In this document: one piece after another, positions 1-9,900 of the stretch
Layout: every line of letters begins with the position of its first letter
How positions within the stretch are numbered: position 1 is the first letter of the stretch
NCBI GenBank assembly: GCA_030280995.1
Contig: JASXTE010000030.1
Coordinates: forward strand, 10,001 to 74,000
Length of the DNA: 64,000 nt
Source: Hemileia vastatrix
Taxonomy: Eukaryota > Basidiomycota > Pucciniomycetes > Pucciniales > Zaghouaniaceae
Direction: 5' to 3'
Notes under the pieces: model-generated
The model's database searches: none
The model's input: the letters and a program-made list of their open reading frames with translations, nothing else
Told to the model about the DNA's origin: nothing
Made by a program: the position numbers and the translations under genes

Positions 1-645
1 AAACCCTTAAAGCAGACTGTACCATCTGTTTTGAATTATTTTTCTCATAGTTCCTATGTCACAGGCTTGTTTAGTTACTCACTATTTTTACTTACTGAGT
101 TGGGAATTAATTGTGGGAAAATTTGGTTCTTATTTGGGATTTTAATTATCTGTTTCATATTTTTCTCTAAATTGCTATGTTTCACTTATTCTTTTATTTT
201 TCTTGTTTCATCTTATTATGATTCTGGTATTTTCAAATGTAGTAGCGCTTCAGAGGGCCCATTGCCTATAAAAAGGCCTTGGATAATCCCCTGTAGCCTG
301 ATCACTTACTATACAAACCAACTCTGAATAAACTATCAATATAATACATTTTATTATTATTTTTATTAGCATTAAAATTCTAATTTAATTTTTATATAAC
401 TATTTACAGGTTGCTTTAAGTCTGATAGTAATCACAGTGTTTGCCGCAAAGAACCCTTACTCTAAATAATATTGTTATTAAGTAAAACCTCATTTTGTGT
501 CATCCCTCAAATAAGTCGTTGTTGCCTCACCTCAAATAAATTATTATTTCATTTCTTTTAATTCTATAAATCTTTATTTCCTAGTTCCTTTTCCTCCTCT
601 TTTCATTCTCCCTTTTCTTACCTTCTTCTAGACGACTGGCCAACA
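1..645 (+). repeat. 5' LTR of element A (3' part)
   Basis: The stretch around the TATA core and the Pu/Py-rich end match the LTR of element C read on the other strand (22328-23594). The LTR ends in ...CAACA at 645, two bases before the primer site. C's LTR is 1267 bp, so roughly half of this LTR should lie upstream of the window. The short ORF at 31-327 inside it is not supported as a gene. Confidence 0.8.
260..280 (+). promoter_or_regulatory. LTR core promoter (TATA box) of element A
   Basis: TATAAAA at 267-273 lies in GCCTATAAAAAGGCC. The same GCCTATA(A/T)AAGG core occurs once in each chromovirus LTR here (B, C, D and the solo LTR), which supports it as the Pol II core promoter driving the genomic RNA. 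Confidence 0.6.
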
Positions 646-647
646 AG

Positions 648-660
648 TGGGAACCTTTCC
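648..660 (+). other. Primer-binding site of element A
   Basis: TGGGAACCTTTCC starts two bases after the LTR end. B has TGGGAGCCTTTCC and D has TGAGGACCTTTCC at the same place, again after a 2-nt spacer. It begins with TGG, as expected for pairing with a tRNA CCA end. I cannot name the tRNA from the sequence. Confidence 0.6.
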
Positions 661-1323
661 AAACGACGACGACAATTGATACTTGCAACGAACGACATAG
701 CGCACGGACCACCCAGCAAAAAAGTAACTTTTGCCGCGACCGTGTTTCGAACTTGGGTTCGATCTATTAGGTTTATATTAAACTAATTCATCTATTATTT
801 TGAAGTGATTTTCTGATCACTATAGTAAGTTCACCTTTGCACCTCTCACTCATATTACTATATTTTTACTGCAATAACAGTGATTGTGGCTTAATTGCTG
901 ATTCACTGAGTGTAAGTGTTCATTTATTAAAATTTTTTTTACCTAGTTGACCATTATAGAGTGTTTAATTCCTCTTAGTCCTAGAAGAAATTAACATTAT
1001 TATTAATAAAAATTGAATTATTAAATTAATTTTTATTATTATTAATTTTTGTTTAATTTTGGTTGACTTAAATAGTACTTTGTACTTAGTCCCATATATT
1101 GCCATATTTAATTTTGGTAATTTAATTGGTTGAAAATAACTTAATTGTTTAATCCCAATTTTCCTTTGCAGTCCATTTTATTAATTATTTTTTATAAATA
1201 TTATTTTATATTGAAAATTTTTTTTTTATAATTTAATTAATAAAATTTTTTTATATTTGGAGCAATTTATTAACTGAATTTTATTAATTTTTTTTTTAGA
1301 AATTAATTAATCTTCACACTATT
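661..1323 (+). other. Untranslated leader of element A
   Basis: About 660 bases between the primer site and the first gag ATG, AT-rich with long T/A runs and no open frame. B and D have equally long leaders. A GGTTCGATC string near 757-766 resembles a Pol III B box, but I see no tRNA fold around it. Confidence 0.5.
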
Positions 1324-2118
1324 ATGTCCAACAATTTGGCTAAGAAAATGGATAACATGCAAGTGGATGAAATTGAAATTGATTATGATGCTGATACTGT
1401 GAGTTCTTCTAAAGTTGAACATAAAAAATCTTATGCTAACACAAAAAATTTGCATGATTCAGGATGTGGAAATGACAGGAGAAGCAAACAAATCAACCCC
1501 CCTTCCCCCAGCACAACAGAAGGAAGTAAAACCTCCAGTACCTCAAGAAGGTCTTCCAAAAGGATTCAAAACAAAAAAGCTTCCTCTTCCCCAACAAATC
1601 AGCAATCTGTCCAGTCACATCAAAGAACTGAAGACAGAAAACATGAAATACAAGGCAAAAGTAGACACCTTGTGGGATCAAGTTCAGGAACTCAGGAACC
1701 AAAATCAGGCCCAGGCCCCTCCTCAGTTGCCTCCCAATCAGCCTCAGTTTCAGGCTCAACCTTCACAGCCCCCCAGCTCCTCCATCCAAGATCAAAATAC
1801 TATGGAAGTAGAGCAATGGAAATGGGATTATCTAATGAGTCACTACCAGCAGAATATGAAACATCCTCCTCCTCATCAACCTGGCCCATCCAGAACACCC
1901 AATTTCCATCCTCCTCCTCATCCCTACCAAAAAAGCAGGAGAAAGAAGGCCCAAGCACAATCCCAAACTCACTCTCAGGGGAAGTTTCCTCCTCTGCCAT
2001 GGTAAGTAATTTGGTTGATAGTCACTTGGGTATGTTTTCTAATAAATCTTCTTCTGCAGGTAATATTATTGAACATGGTGAAAGAACAGTTAAACCTGTT
2101 AACAGCAGCTTCCTGTAA
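1324..2118 (+). pseudogene. Gag N-terminal ORF of element A
   Basis: This is the start of Gag. ATG at 1324 follows the long AT-rich leader. The acidic start (VDEIEIDYDADT) and the SGCG motif followed by a basic RRSSKRIQNKK stretch match the start of the intact Gag frame of element B (LDLIDYDEDT, SGCG, RKTSKRLQNKK). The middle is rich in Ser, Pro and Gln. In B the frame continues into a coiled coil. Here it ends after PVNSSFL at 2118, and the coiled-coil part continues in another frame from about 2103, so A carries a frameshift. A second open frame (1415-2005) overlaps it in the +1 frame. The family call rests on position and on B, not on a recognised domain. Confidence 0.65.
1415..2005 (+). 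CDS. Overlapping +1 ORF inside gag (coiled coil, Pro-rich), element A
   Basis: The frame is open for 196 codons and lies +1 relative to the gag frame at 1324. It holds LPKGFKTKKLPLPQQ, then a heptad-like stretch (LSSHIKELKTENMKYKAKVD), then Pro/Gln-rich sequence with WKWDYL and PPHPYQKSRRKK, ending PLPW-stop. Element B has a +1 ORF at the same place (18035-18517, minus) with the same order of motifs and also ending PW-stop, and D has fragments. By eye it is at least as conserved as the gag frame it overlaps, suggesting real coding. The first ATG follows a GATGTGGA stretch shared with B. The function is unknown, and the true start could be an internal ATG near 1472. Confidence 0.55.
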   Translation: MNIKNLMLTQKICMIQDVEMTGEANKSTPLPPAQQKEVKPPVPQEGLPKGFKTKKLPLPQQISNLSSHIKELKTENMKYKAKVDTLWDQVQELRNQNQAQAPPQLPPNQPQFQAQPSQPPSSSIQDQNTMEVEQWKWDYLMSHYQQNMKHPPPHQPGPSRTPNFHPPPHPYQKSRRKKAQAQSQTHSQGKFPPLPW

Positions 2119-4778
2119 CTAGTAGCCCTATTGATGTAATTAGAAAATTGTCATTTGATGAACCTTTACATTTAACTTCTACTTCTTTAATTAATCCTTC
2201 TCTTGCAATTAAGAAAAATTCTGTTTCCCCTGAAGTCTATACCTTAATTGAGAAAACTTCTGAAGAAATATTAAAAGATACCCTTGATTTTAATGTTGTG
2301 AAAGAAAAACAGTTGAGAGATGTGTTAATCCATGAGAATGATAGATTAAATAATTTGCACTTGCAATGTAAAGTAAGTTCTTCTGTACAGGATACAGCTT
2401 ATTTTAAAATCAAAGAAACCTTGAATATTGTTCTTAGCCAACAAAAACAAATAAGGAGTGACCATAGAGCTATCTCAGATAAAAATATCAATCTACATAA
2501 AAACTTGAGTGAATTTAAACCCCTTATTGAAGAAAATTATTCATTAAAAAGTGAAATAAAATCTCTACAAAATGAGTTTAAAAAGCTAAAGAATGATTTC
2601 CATGCACTAAGTGCCAAACACACAGTTTCTGAGGACAGAAATGTTCTATCTCTTGCAAAAGTAAATGACCAGATGTCTGAAATTCCAAGGATAAGAAACT
2701 ATGTGTCTGACCTGCAGGAAAAATTCTCAACCTTAACCATCAATAATGGCATGAATGAGAATACTGTCCATAAGCTGCATAAAAATAAAGAAAAAGAACC
2801 TGAGCAGAGTTCCTCTTTTCTTACTCATATTTCAACCATTAAACAAACTGACAATGAGTCTGGAAAATCTTTTACTACTAGCAAAAAATCTTGTGATGGT
2901 CATGCACCAGCTGTTTCTGTAAATAATGAAATTTCTGAACACCTGGCTAAACTTCAGGAATTATTACTGAAGAATAATTCAAACCAAAAAATGGACCATC
3001 CCAGTAGTCAGAAAAATTGGCCTCAGTTAGACCAATATCCTACCTTTGATGGTGATTCTTCCTCTGATTGGAAACACTTTATCCAAAGAATTGATAATTT
3101 AAAGAGATCTTATAAACTACCTGATGAGGAAATTGTTTCTAAGCTAATTTCTTTATTTTCAAATGTAGCCTTGATGTGGTATGAATCTGTTCTTTTAGAT
3201 AACAATCATTATACATGGAATGATTGGAAATCCTTGATTGAGAATCAGTTTGGTGGTTCAAAATTCAGGTTAGCTCAACAGAGACTGTATGAGAATACTA
3301 GATATATATCCTCCTCTGTTGAAAAGCCCATTGTTTTTCTGATAAAAATAACAAAAATCCTTAGAGCAATTGATCCAAAGATGGATTATGATATTTGGAG
3401 AGATAAGATCTTGTATAAATTACCAAATTCTCTTAGGGATTTGATTGTTGCTAGAACTGAGCATGTAAGGGAAAATTCTTCTTTCATTAATATCTGTAAT
3501 GAAGTACTGCTCAACCATAGATATGAACCAAAGAATTACCTTGGTAAATCTTATAATGATCAGAATAAAACTTCTACAAAGCTCCCAGAAAAATCTGGTA
3601 AACCCTCTGCCCCAGTTGCACCTAAAAAATATGCAACAAATACTTTTTATAAGTGTAACAAACTGTGGCAGAAGGGTCATGTTTGTGACAAGAAAATTCA
3701 TCTTGTTGAACAAAATGAAGACACTGATGAAGTTGAACTTGATGTTAATAATTCTTCCAGTGACTGTGAAAGTAATATCTCCTATGACAATGAATCTGTT
3801 AAAGATGTTTTAATGTTGGAACAAGATGTCCATTATTTAGATAATATATCTGAAGAATGTGTATTGGATTTATCTTCAATGGAAAATGCTGAAATAATTA
3901 AAGATATTACTAACAATTCTATAGCCATATCCCCCTTGAAAGCACCTGTTATCATTAATGGTAAAAATGTTGATGTAGTTCTTGACTCTGGTGCTGGAGG
4001 AAGTCTGGTCTCTGAAAAGGCTTTAGCGTCAGTAGATAAGGATTATTTGAGTAAATTATTACCTATAACTTCTGAAAAATGGAGAGGGTATGGTTCTACC
4101 TTAATTCCTATTGGCAAATATAAAGGCAGAACAACAATTGAAATGGATGATTTATTAAATGAAATAAATACTGCTTCTTTTGGTGATCAGTTAACTAGTG
4201 AACAAAAGGATTCTATTATTACCTCAATTATCTCTTTCCCTATGGCTTTTGCTCATGGTTCTCATGTCTTAGGAATTGTTCAGGAAGAAATGAAAATTAC
4301 TTTATCCTGTAACTTGAGTGATATCCCTCCTAGTCTTAAGAAAAAACCATATCCTGCTTCCCCAACAAAAAGAAAGGATATTGAAGATAATATTGCCACT
4401 TTATTAAATATGAATATCATCGAGAAAGTGGATGTCACCCCCAAATATTGTGTCATCTCCCCAGTCTTGATTTCTTATGAAAAAGATAAGGCTAGATTAT
4501 GTGGTGATTACAGAGCATTGAACACTTATACTGTTGATGATATTTATCCTTTACCCAGAATTAATTCAATACATTTTACCTTGCAAGGTGCAAATTTTAT
4601 TAGTTGTCTGGATGGTAATAAAGGATATCATCAATTTCAAGTTGAGAAAAATTCTCAAAACTTTTTGCTTATTGCTACTCATATGGGAATATATAAGTAT
4701 GTTAGGATGCCATTTGGCCCTAAAAATGCTCCTTCAGTTTTTCAAAAAGTCATGGATAACATTTCCATCAGGAAATAA
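2103..4778 (+). pseudogene. Gag-Pol of element A: coiled coil, CA, zinc knuckle, protease, RT N-half
   Basis: The frame is open from about 2103; no ATG is needed because it should continue gag. In order: coiled coils (2200-2750), a Ty3-type capsid region (3030-3520; QYPTFDGDSSSDW, VALMWYES), a zinc-knuckle-like stretch (KCNKLWQKGHVCDKK) whose first Cys is Tyr, an aspartic protease start with DSGAGG at about 3984, then the RT fingers and palm (LCGDYRALN, PFGPKNAPSVFQKVMD). Compared with B, about 80 residues after the protease motif are missing (junction near 4123), removing the rest of the protease and part of the linker. The frame ends at 4778 because two bases are missing near 4770, just before the YIDD box, which follows in another frame. 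Confidence 0.85.
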
Positions 4779-5794
4779 TTGAAGGATGGCTCATGGTTTA
4801 TATTGATGACATTATAATTTTTTCTAAAACTTTTGATGATCATATGATTCACTTGAATAGAGTTTTCCAGAAAATGGATGAAATCAATATGACCTTGTCC
4901 TTAAAAAAGTGTAAATTTGGTTTTCAATCCTTGAAAGTCCTTGGCCATGTTGTGTCAGGCTTACAAATTTGTGTAGACCAAAACAAAGTTGCTGCCATTC
5001 AAAATGTGAAAGCACCAACTTCTGTAAGAGAAATCCAAAGTTTTTTGGGTATGTGTGGCTATTATAGACAATATATTAAAAATTATCAGGTTATAGCCTT
5101 GCCTCTTACAAAACTGACCAGAAAAGATGTTGCCTTTCTCTGGAATAATGACTGCCAAAAAGCTTTTGATACATTAAAAAGTTGCTTAATGACAGCCCCT
5201 ATATTGGCTCTTCCAGATTTCAACAAACCTTTTGTCCTATACACAGATGCTAGCTTTGTTGGTCTGGTTGCTGCCCTTCACCAAAAACAAATTATTAATG
5301 ATAAATCCTCAGAGGTTGTAATTTGTTATATTTCAAGAACCTTAAGAAATAGTGAATTGAAATATGGTGCCACTCAATTAGAGTGCTTAGCAGTTGTTTG
5401 GGCTCTTGAGAAGCTTCATTACTACCTAGATGACCAAAAATTTGAATTGGTAACTGACTGTAGTGCTGTGAAGTGCCTCTTAAACCTGAAAACACCTAAC
5501 AGACATATGTTCAGGTGGAAACTTGCTGTTCAAGAATACAGAGGACAGATGACAATTATCCATAGGGCTGGTAATGTTCACTCCAATGTTGATATGCTGT
5601 CTATATTTCCTCTGCCAAATAATGACTCAAATCCTGCTTATGTACCTGAAGATGATACTGTTCATATCCATGGTATATTTATAGTTAATATGGAAGAGGA
5701 GTTGTTACAATTAATACTGGATTCATATGATAAAGATTCTGATTTAAATAAATTGGTTACTATCTTAAATGATCCAAAGAATGCTTCTATTTAA
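4779..5794 (+). pseudogene. RT C-half and RNase H of element A
   Basis: This continues pol after the frameshift. The RT catalytic box YIDD is at 4799-4810, followed by the thumb (VLGHVVSGL, IQSFLGMCGYYRQYIKNY) and an RNase H domain starting with VLYTDAS near 5236. The RNase H keeps TDAS, the ECLAVVWALEK helix and TDCSAVKCLL. The tether to integrase (PLPNNDSNPAYVPEDD) is where the solo LTR hit the homologous pol of element C. A TAA at 5792-5794 stands where B has a Gln codon, one C-to-T change, and cuts the polyprotein before integrase. Confidence 0.85.
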
Positions 5795-6802
5795 GCATTG
5801 ATAAAAACTCTTCCTGAAAAGTATCAAAATTCTTTGAGTGAAGGAAAGTTTTCTATTGAAGATGGATATATTTATTGTAGAAGAAAGATTACTAATGTAA
5901 TTGTAATTTCTCCTTCTATGAAAGAAATTATCCTCAAACTTTGTCATGATGACATATTAGCTGGTCATTTTTATCTTGATAAGACACTGATTAGACTCAA
6001 AAACACTGCTTGGTGGGCTAATATGTCTGAAGATGCAAAATTATATGTTGAATCTTGTGATTCATGCCAGAAATCCAAAAGAATGACTGGTAAGAAAGCA
6101 GGGTTATTACAGCAAATTGAAGCACCTGATGCTCCCTGGCAAATCATTAATATGGATTTTGTTACTGGTCTTCCTATTGCAGGTAAAGAAAATTATAATT
6201 CTTGTTGGGTAATAGTGGATAGATTTACTAAAATGTGTGAATTTGTTCCCACCCATAAAGATGTCTCCACCAAAGACTTGGCTTTCTTATGGTGGTGTAG
6301 TATGTTCAATATAGTTGGATTCCCTAGAGCCATTATATCTGACAGAGATCCAAAATTTACATCTGAATTCTGGATGTCTCTTATGGATATATGTGGTTGT
6401 GAATTAAAATTATCTACTGCTCACCATCCCCAAACTGATGGTCTAGCTGAAAGAATTATTAAAACTCTAGAGGATATGATTAGAAGGTATTGTGCCTTTG
6501 GATTGGAATATAGAGACAATGACAGATTTACTCATGACTGGGTCACCTTATTACCTTGTCTTGAATTTGCTTATAATAGCACTGTTCACTCTGTTACTCA
6601 AAAGAAACCTTTTGACCTTTGGCTAGGTTATGTCCCTCATACTCCTGCTCAAATACTCAATAGTAAATTGACTAAATTGGAATTACACCCTGGTGTCAAA
6701 TCTTTTGTTCAAATGCAACAAATGTGCAGAAAACATGCTCAATCTTGTATTGATAAAGCATTTGAATATGAGAAGAAAAGATGGGATAGATCCCATAAAT
6801 AA
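5795..6802 (+). pseudogene. Integrase of element A
   Basis: The frame is the same as the preceding RNase H part but lies after a stop. It holds the HHCC zinc-binding domain (CHDDILAGHF ... CDSCQKSK, about 5940-6070) and the rve core, with Asp in MDFVTGLP, Asp in SDRDPKF and Glu in DGLAERI, the DDE triad. After the core come GLEYRDNDRFTHDWV and the linker to the C-terminal domain. It inserts the cDNA into host chromatin. The TAA at 6800-6802 replaces a codon that is Glu in B (SHKEYTF), so the chromodomain part is cut off. Confidence 0.88.
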
Positions 6803-7240
6803 CACACATTTAAAGAGGGTGATGAAGTGTTGATATCTACTGTCCATTTCAGTTTACAGGGTAACAACAAATTAAAAGATCCTTTAGTGGGTGCTTTTGT
6901 TGTGAAAAGAATGATTGGAGATAATGCAGTTGAGGTTGTGTTATACTCTCCATATGATAGAAAACATCCTGTTTTCCCCATTTCCCTGTTAAAACCTTAT
7001 ACTTCCAACAGTGACTTATTTCCAAAAAGAAGAGGTAGACCTAAGAAAAACTTTCAGGAACTCACAGAAACTGCAGAAATTGATAAAATTCTCAATGATA
7101 GAATTATCACTTCTGAAAGAGGTACTGAGTATTTATTGAGATTTAAAAATAATTCTTCTGAATATGATGCATGGATACCTGGTAAAGAAATTTCAAACCT
7201 TCCTACTCTATTAAAAAAGTATGAAAAGAAAAAATCATAG
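6803..7240 (+). pseudogene. Integrase C-terminus with chromodomain-like tail, element A
   Basis: The frame continues past the stop at 6802. GDEVLISTVHF and PLVGAFVVKRMIG are the SH3-like (GPY/F-type) module; the usual P-F-V is present. After a basic linker (KRRGRPKK) comes EIDKILNDRIIT, EYLLRFK and DAWIPGKEISNLPTLLKKY, which fits a chromodomain pattern (hydrophobic-basic-aromatic, W, final helix). This places A, B, C and D in the chromovirus branch of Ty3 elements, whose tail is thought to steer integration to modified histones. The end is KKKS-stop at 7240. Confidence 0.75.
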
Positions 7241-7261
7241 CATTTTTTTTATTGTTTTTTT

Positions 7262-7274
7262 TGAAGTGAGGGAG
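7262..7274 (+). other. Polypurine tract of element A
   Basis: TGAAGTGAGGGAG sits directly before the LTR start TGTCAGCC at 7275. B, C and D carry the same GAGTGAGGGAG-type tract before their 3' LTRs, so this is the plus-strand primer. Confidence 0.75.
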
Positions 7275-7396
7275 TGTCAGCCAGGCTGTCCCAGGAGCCC
7301 AGTAAATAAAACATACAATTTATTGGAGTTAAATAAAGACATAATAATTTCAGAGTATGCATTTAAAATTAATATTATATTACATAATAAATTTAT
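7275..7396 (+). repeat. 3' LTR fragment of element A
   Basis: It starts TGTCAGCCAGGCTGTCCCAG and matches the start of the solo LTR that ends at 38805 (read on minus) for about 120 bp, up to ATTACATAATAAATTTATTT. It then changes into GGTTTGTTGG repeats. The rest of the LTR (more than 1 kb) is absent. Confidence 0.8.
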
Positions 7397-9089
7397 TTGG
7401 TTTGTTGGTTGGTTTGTTGGTTGGTTTGTTGGTTGGTTTGTTGGTTGGTTGGTTGGTTGATTGGTTGATTGGTTGATTGGTTGATTGGTTGATTGGTTGA
7501 TTGGTTGATTGGTTGATTGGTTGATTGGTTGATTGGTTGATTGGTTGATTGGTTGATTGGTTGATTGGTTGATTGGTTGATTGGTTGATTGGTTGATTGG
7601 TTGATTGGTTGATTGGTTGATTGGTTGATTGGTTGATTGGTTGATTGGTTGATTGGTTGATTGGTTGATTGGTTGATTGGTTGATTGGTTGATTGGTTTG
7701 TTGGTTTGTTGGTTTGTTGGTTTGTTAGTTTGTTAGTTTGTTGGTTTGTTGGTTGGTTTGTTGGTTGGTTTATTGGTTGGTTTATTGGTTGGTTTGTTGG
7801 TTGGTTTGTTGGTTGGTTTGTTGGTTGGTTTGTTGGTTTGTTGGTTGGTTTGTTGGTTTGTTGGTTGGTTGGTTGGTTGGTTGATTGGTTGATTGGTTGA
7901 TTGGTTGATTGGTTGATTGGTTGATTGGTTGATTGGTTGATTGGTTGATTGGTTGATTGGTTGATTGGTTGATTGGTTGATTGGTTGATTGGTTGATTGG
8001 TTGATTGGTTGATTGTTTGATTGGTTGATTGGTTGATTGATTGATTGGTTGATTAGTTGGTTGGTTGATGGGTTGATGGGTTGATTGGTTGATTGGTTGA
8101 TTGAAAGATTTGTTGATTGATTTATTGGTTGATTGGTTGATTGGTTGATTGGTTGATTGTTTGATTCTTTGATTGGTTGATTGGTTAATTGGTTAATTGG
8201 TTAATTGGTTAATTGGTTAATTGGTTGATTGGTTGATTGGTTGATTGGTTGATTGGTTGATTGGTTGATTGGTTGATTGGTTGATTGGTTGATTGGTTGA
8301 TTGGTTGATTGGTTGATTGGTTGATTGGTTGATTGGTTGATTGGTTGATTGGTTGATTGGTTGATTGGTTGATTGGTTGATTGGTTGATTGGTTGATTGG
8401 TTGATTGGTTGATTGGTTGATTGGTTGATTGGTTGATTGGTTGATTGGTTGATTGGTTGATTGGTTGATTGGTTGATTGGTTGATTGGTTGATTGGTTGA
8501 TTGGTTGATTGGTTGATTGGTTGATTGGTTGATTGGTTGATTGGTTGATTGGTTGATTGGTTTGTTGGTTGGTATGTTGGTTGGTTGGTTTGTTGATTGT
8601 TTGATTGGTTGGACTGTTGGTTGGACTGTTGGTTGGTTTGTTGGTTGGTTTGTTGGTTGGTTTGTTGGTTGGTTTGTTGGTTGTTTTGTTGGTTGTTTTG
8701 TTGGTTGTTTTGTTGGTTGGTTTGTTGGTTGGTTTGTTGGTTGATTTTTTGGTTGGTTTGTTGGTTGTTTTGTTGGTTGGTTTGTTGGTTGGTTTGTTGG
8801 TTGGTTTGTTGGTAGGTTTGTTGGTTGGTTTGTTGGTAGGTTTGTTGGTTGGTTTGTTGGTTGGTTTGTTGGTTGGTTTGTTGGTTGGTTTGTTGGTTGG
8901 TTTGTTGGTTGGTTTGTTGGTTGATTTTTTGGTTGGTTTGTTGGTTGTTTTGTTGGTTGGTTTGTTGGTTGGTTTGTTGGTTGGTTTGTTGGTTGGTTTG
9001 TTGGTAGGTTTGTTGGTTGGTTTGTTGGTTGGTTTGCTGGTTGGTTTGTTGGTTGGTTTGTTGGTTGGTTTGTTGGTTTATTTATTTAT

Positions 9090-9257
9090 TTATTTGTTTG
9101 TTTGTTTGTTTGTTTGTTTGTTTGTTTGTTTGTTTGTTTGTTTGTTTGTTTGTTTGTTTGTTTGTTTGTTTGTTTGTTTGTTTGTTTGTTTGTTTGTTTG
9201 TTTGTTTGTTTGTTTGTTTGTTTGTTTGTTTGTTTGTTTGTTTGTTTGTTTGTTTGT
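9090..9257. repeat. (TTTG)n block within the satellite
   Basis: About 40 uninterrupted TTTG units, preceded by three to four TTTA units. It is the purest tetranucleotide block in the tract. Confidence 0.9.
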
Positions 9258-9599
9258 TGGTCTGTTGGTTGGATTGTTGGTTGGTTTGTTGGTTGGTTTG
9301 TTGGTTGGTTTGTTGGTTGGTTTGTTGATTGATTGGTTAGTTGGTTTGTTGTTTTGTTGGTTTGTTGGTTTGTTGGTTGGTTTGTTTGTTGGTTTTTTGG
9401 TTGCCTGGATGATTGGTTTGTTGATTGGTTGATTGGTTGATTGGTTGGTTTGTTGGTTGGTTGATTGGTTGATTGATTGATTGGATGATTTGTTTGTTGG
9501 TTTGTTGGTTTGTTGGTTTGTTGGTTTGTTCGTTTGTTGGTTTGTTGGTTTGTTGGTTTGTTGGTTGTTGGTTTGTTTGTTTGTTTGTTGGTTGGTTTT

Positions 9600-9900
9600 T
9601 TGGTTGGTTTGTTTGTTGGTTTGTTTGTTGGTTTGTTTGTTGGTTTGTTTGTTGGTTTGTTTGTTGGTTTGTTTGTTGGTTTGTTTGTTGGTTTGTTTGT
9701 TGGTTTGTTTGTTGGTTTGTTTGTTGGTTTGTTTGTTGGTTTGTTTGTTGGTTTGTTTGTTGGTTTGTTTGTTGGTTTGTTTGTTGGTTTGTTTGTTGGT
9801 TTGTTTGTTGGTTTGTTTGTTGGTTTGTTTGTTGGTTTGTTTGTTGGTTTGTTTGTTGGTTTGTTTGTTGGTTTGTTTGTTGGTTTGTTTGTTGGTTTGT
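9600..9900. repeat. (GTTTGTTTGTTG)n block within the satellite
   Basis: About 25 near-identical 12-bp units. They switch near 9900 to about 34 units of GGTTTGTTGGTT. The uniformity suggests recent homogenisation. Confidence 0.9.

Larger units (their letters stand above)
1..7396 (+). mobile_element. Ty3/gypsy chromovirus A (5' LTR cut by window edge, 3' LTR truncated)
   Basis: This is an LTR retrotransposon on the plus strand. The order is a partial 5' LTR (to 645), a primer-binding site (648-660), an untranslated leader, gag, protease, RT, RNase H, integrase, a chromodomain-like tail, a purine tract, and the first ~120 bp of a 3' LTR from 7275. The coding plan matches elements B, C and D, and its LTR matches C's. 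Reading frames are broken by a shift near 2100, a 2-bp loss near 4770 and in-frame stops at 5792-5794 and 6800-6802, so the copy is not autonomous. The 3' LTR runs straight into a G/T-only satellite. No TSD can be seen because both outer ends are missing. Confidence 0.9.

Noticed and set aside
740..780. Possible tRNA or Pol III gene (GGTTCGATC B-box-like word)
   Set aside because: No cloverleaf, A box or acceptor stem could be formed; it lies in a retroelement leader.
2148..2150. A separate gene starting at 2148
   Set aside because: It begins with TTG, and the frame continues gag of element B; the apparent start is only the result of a frameshift near 2103.
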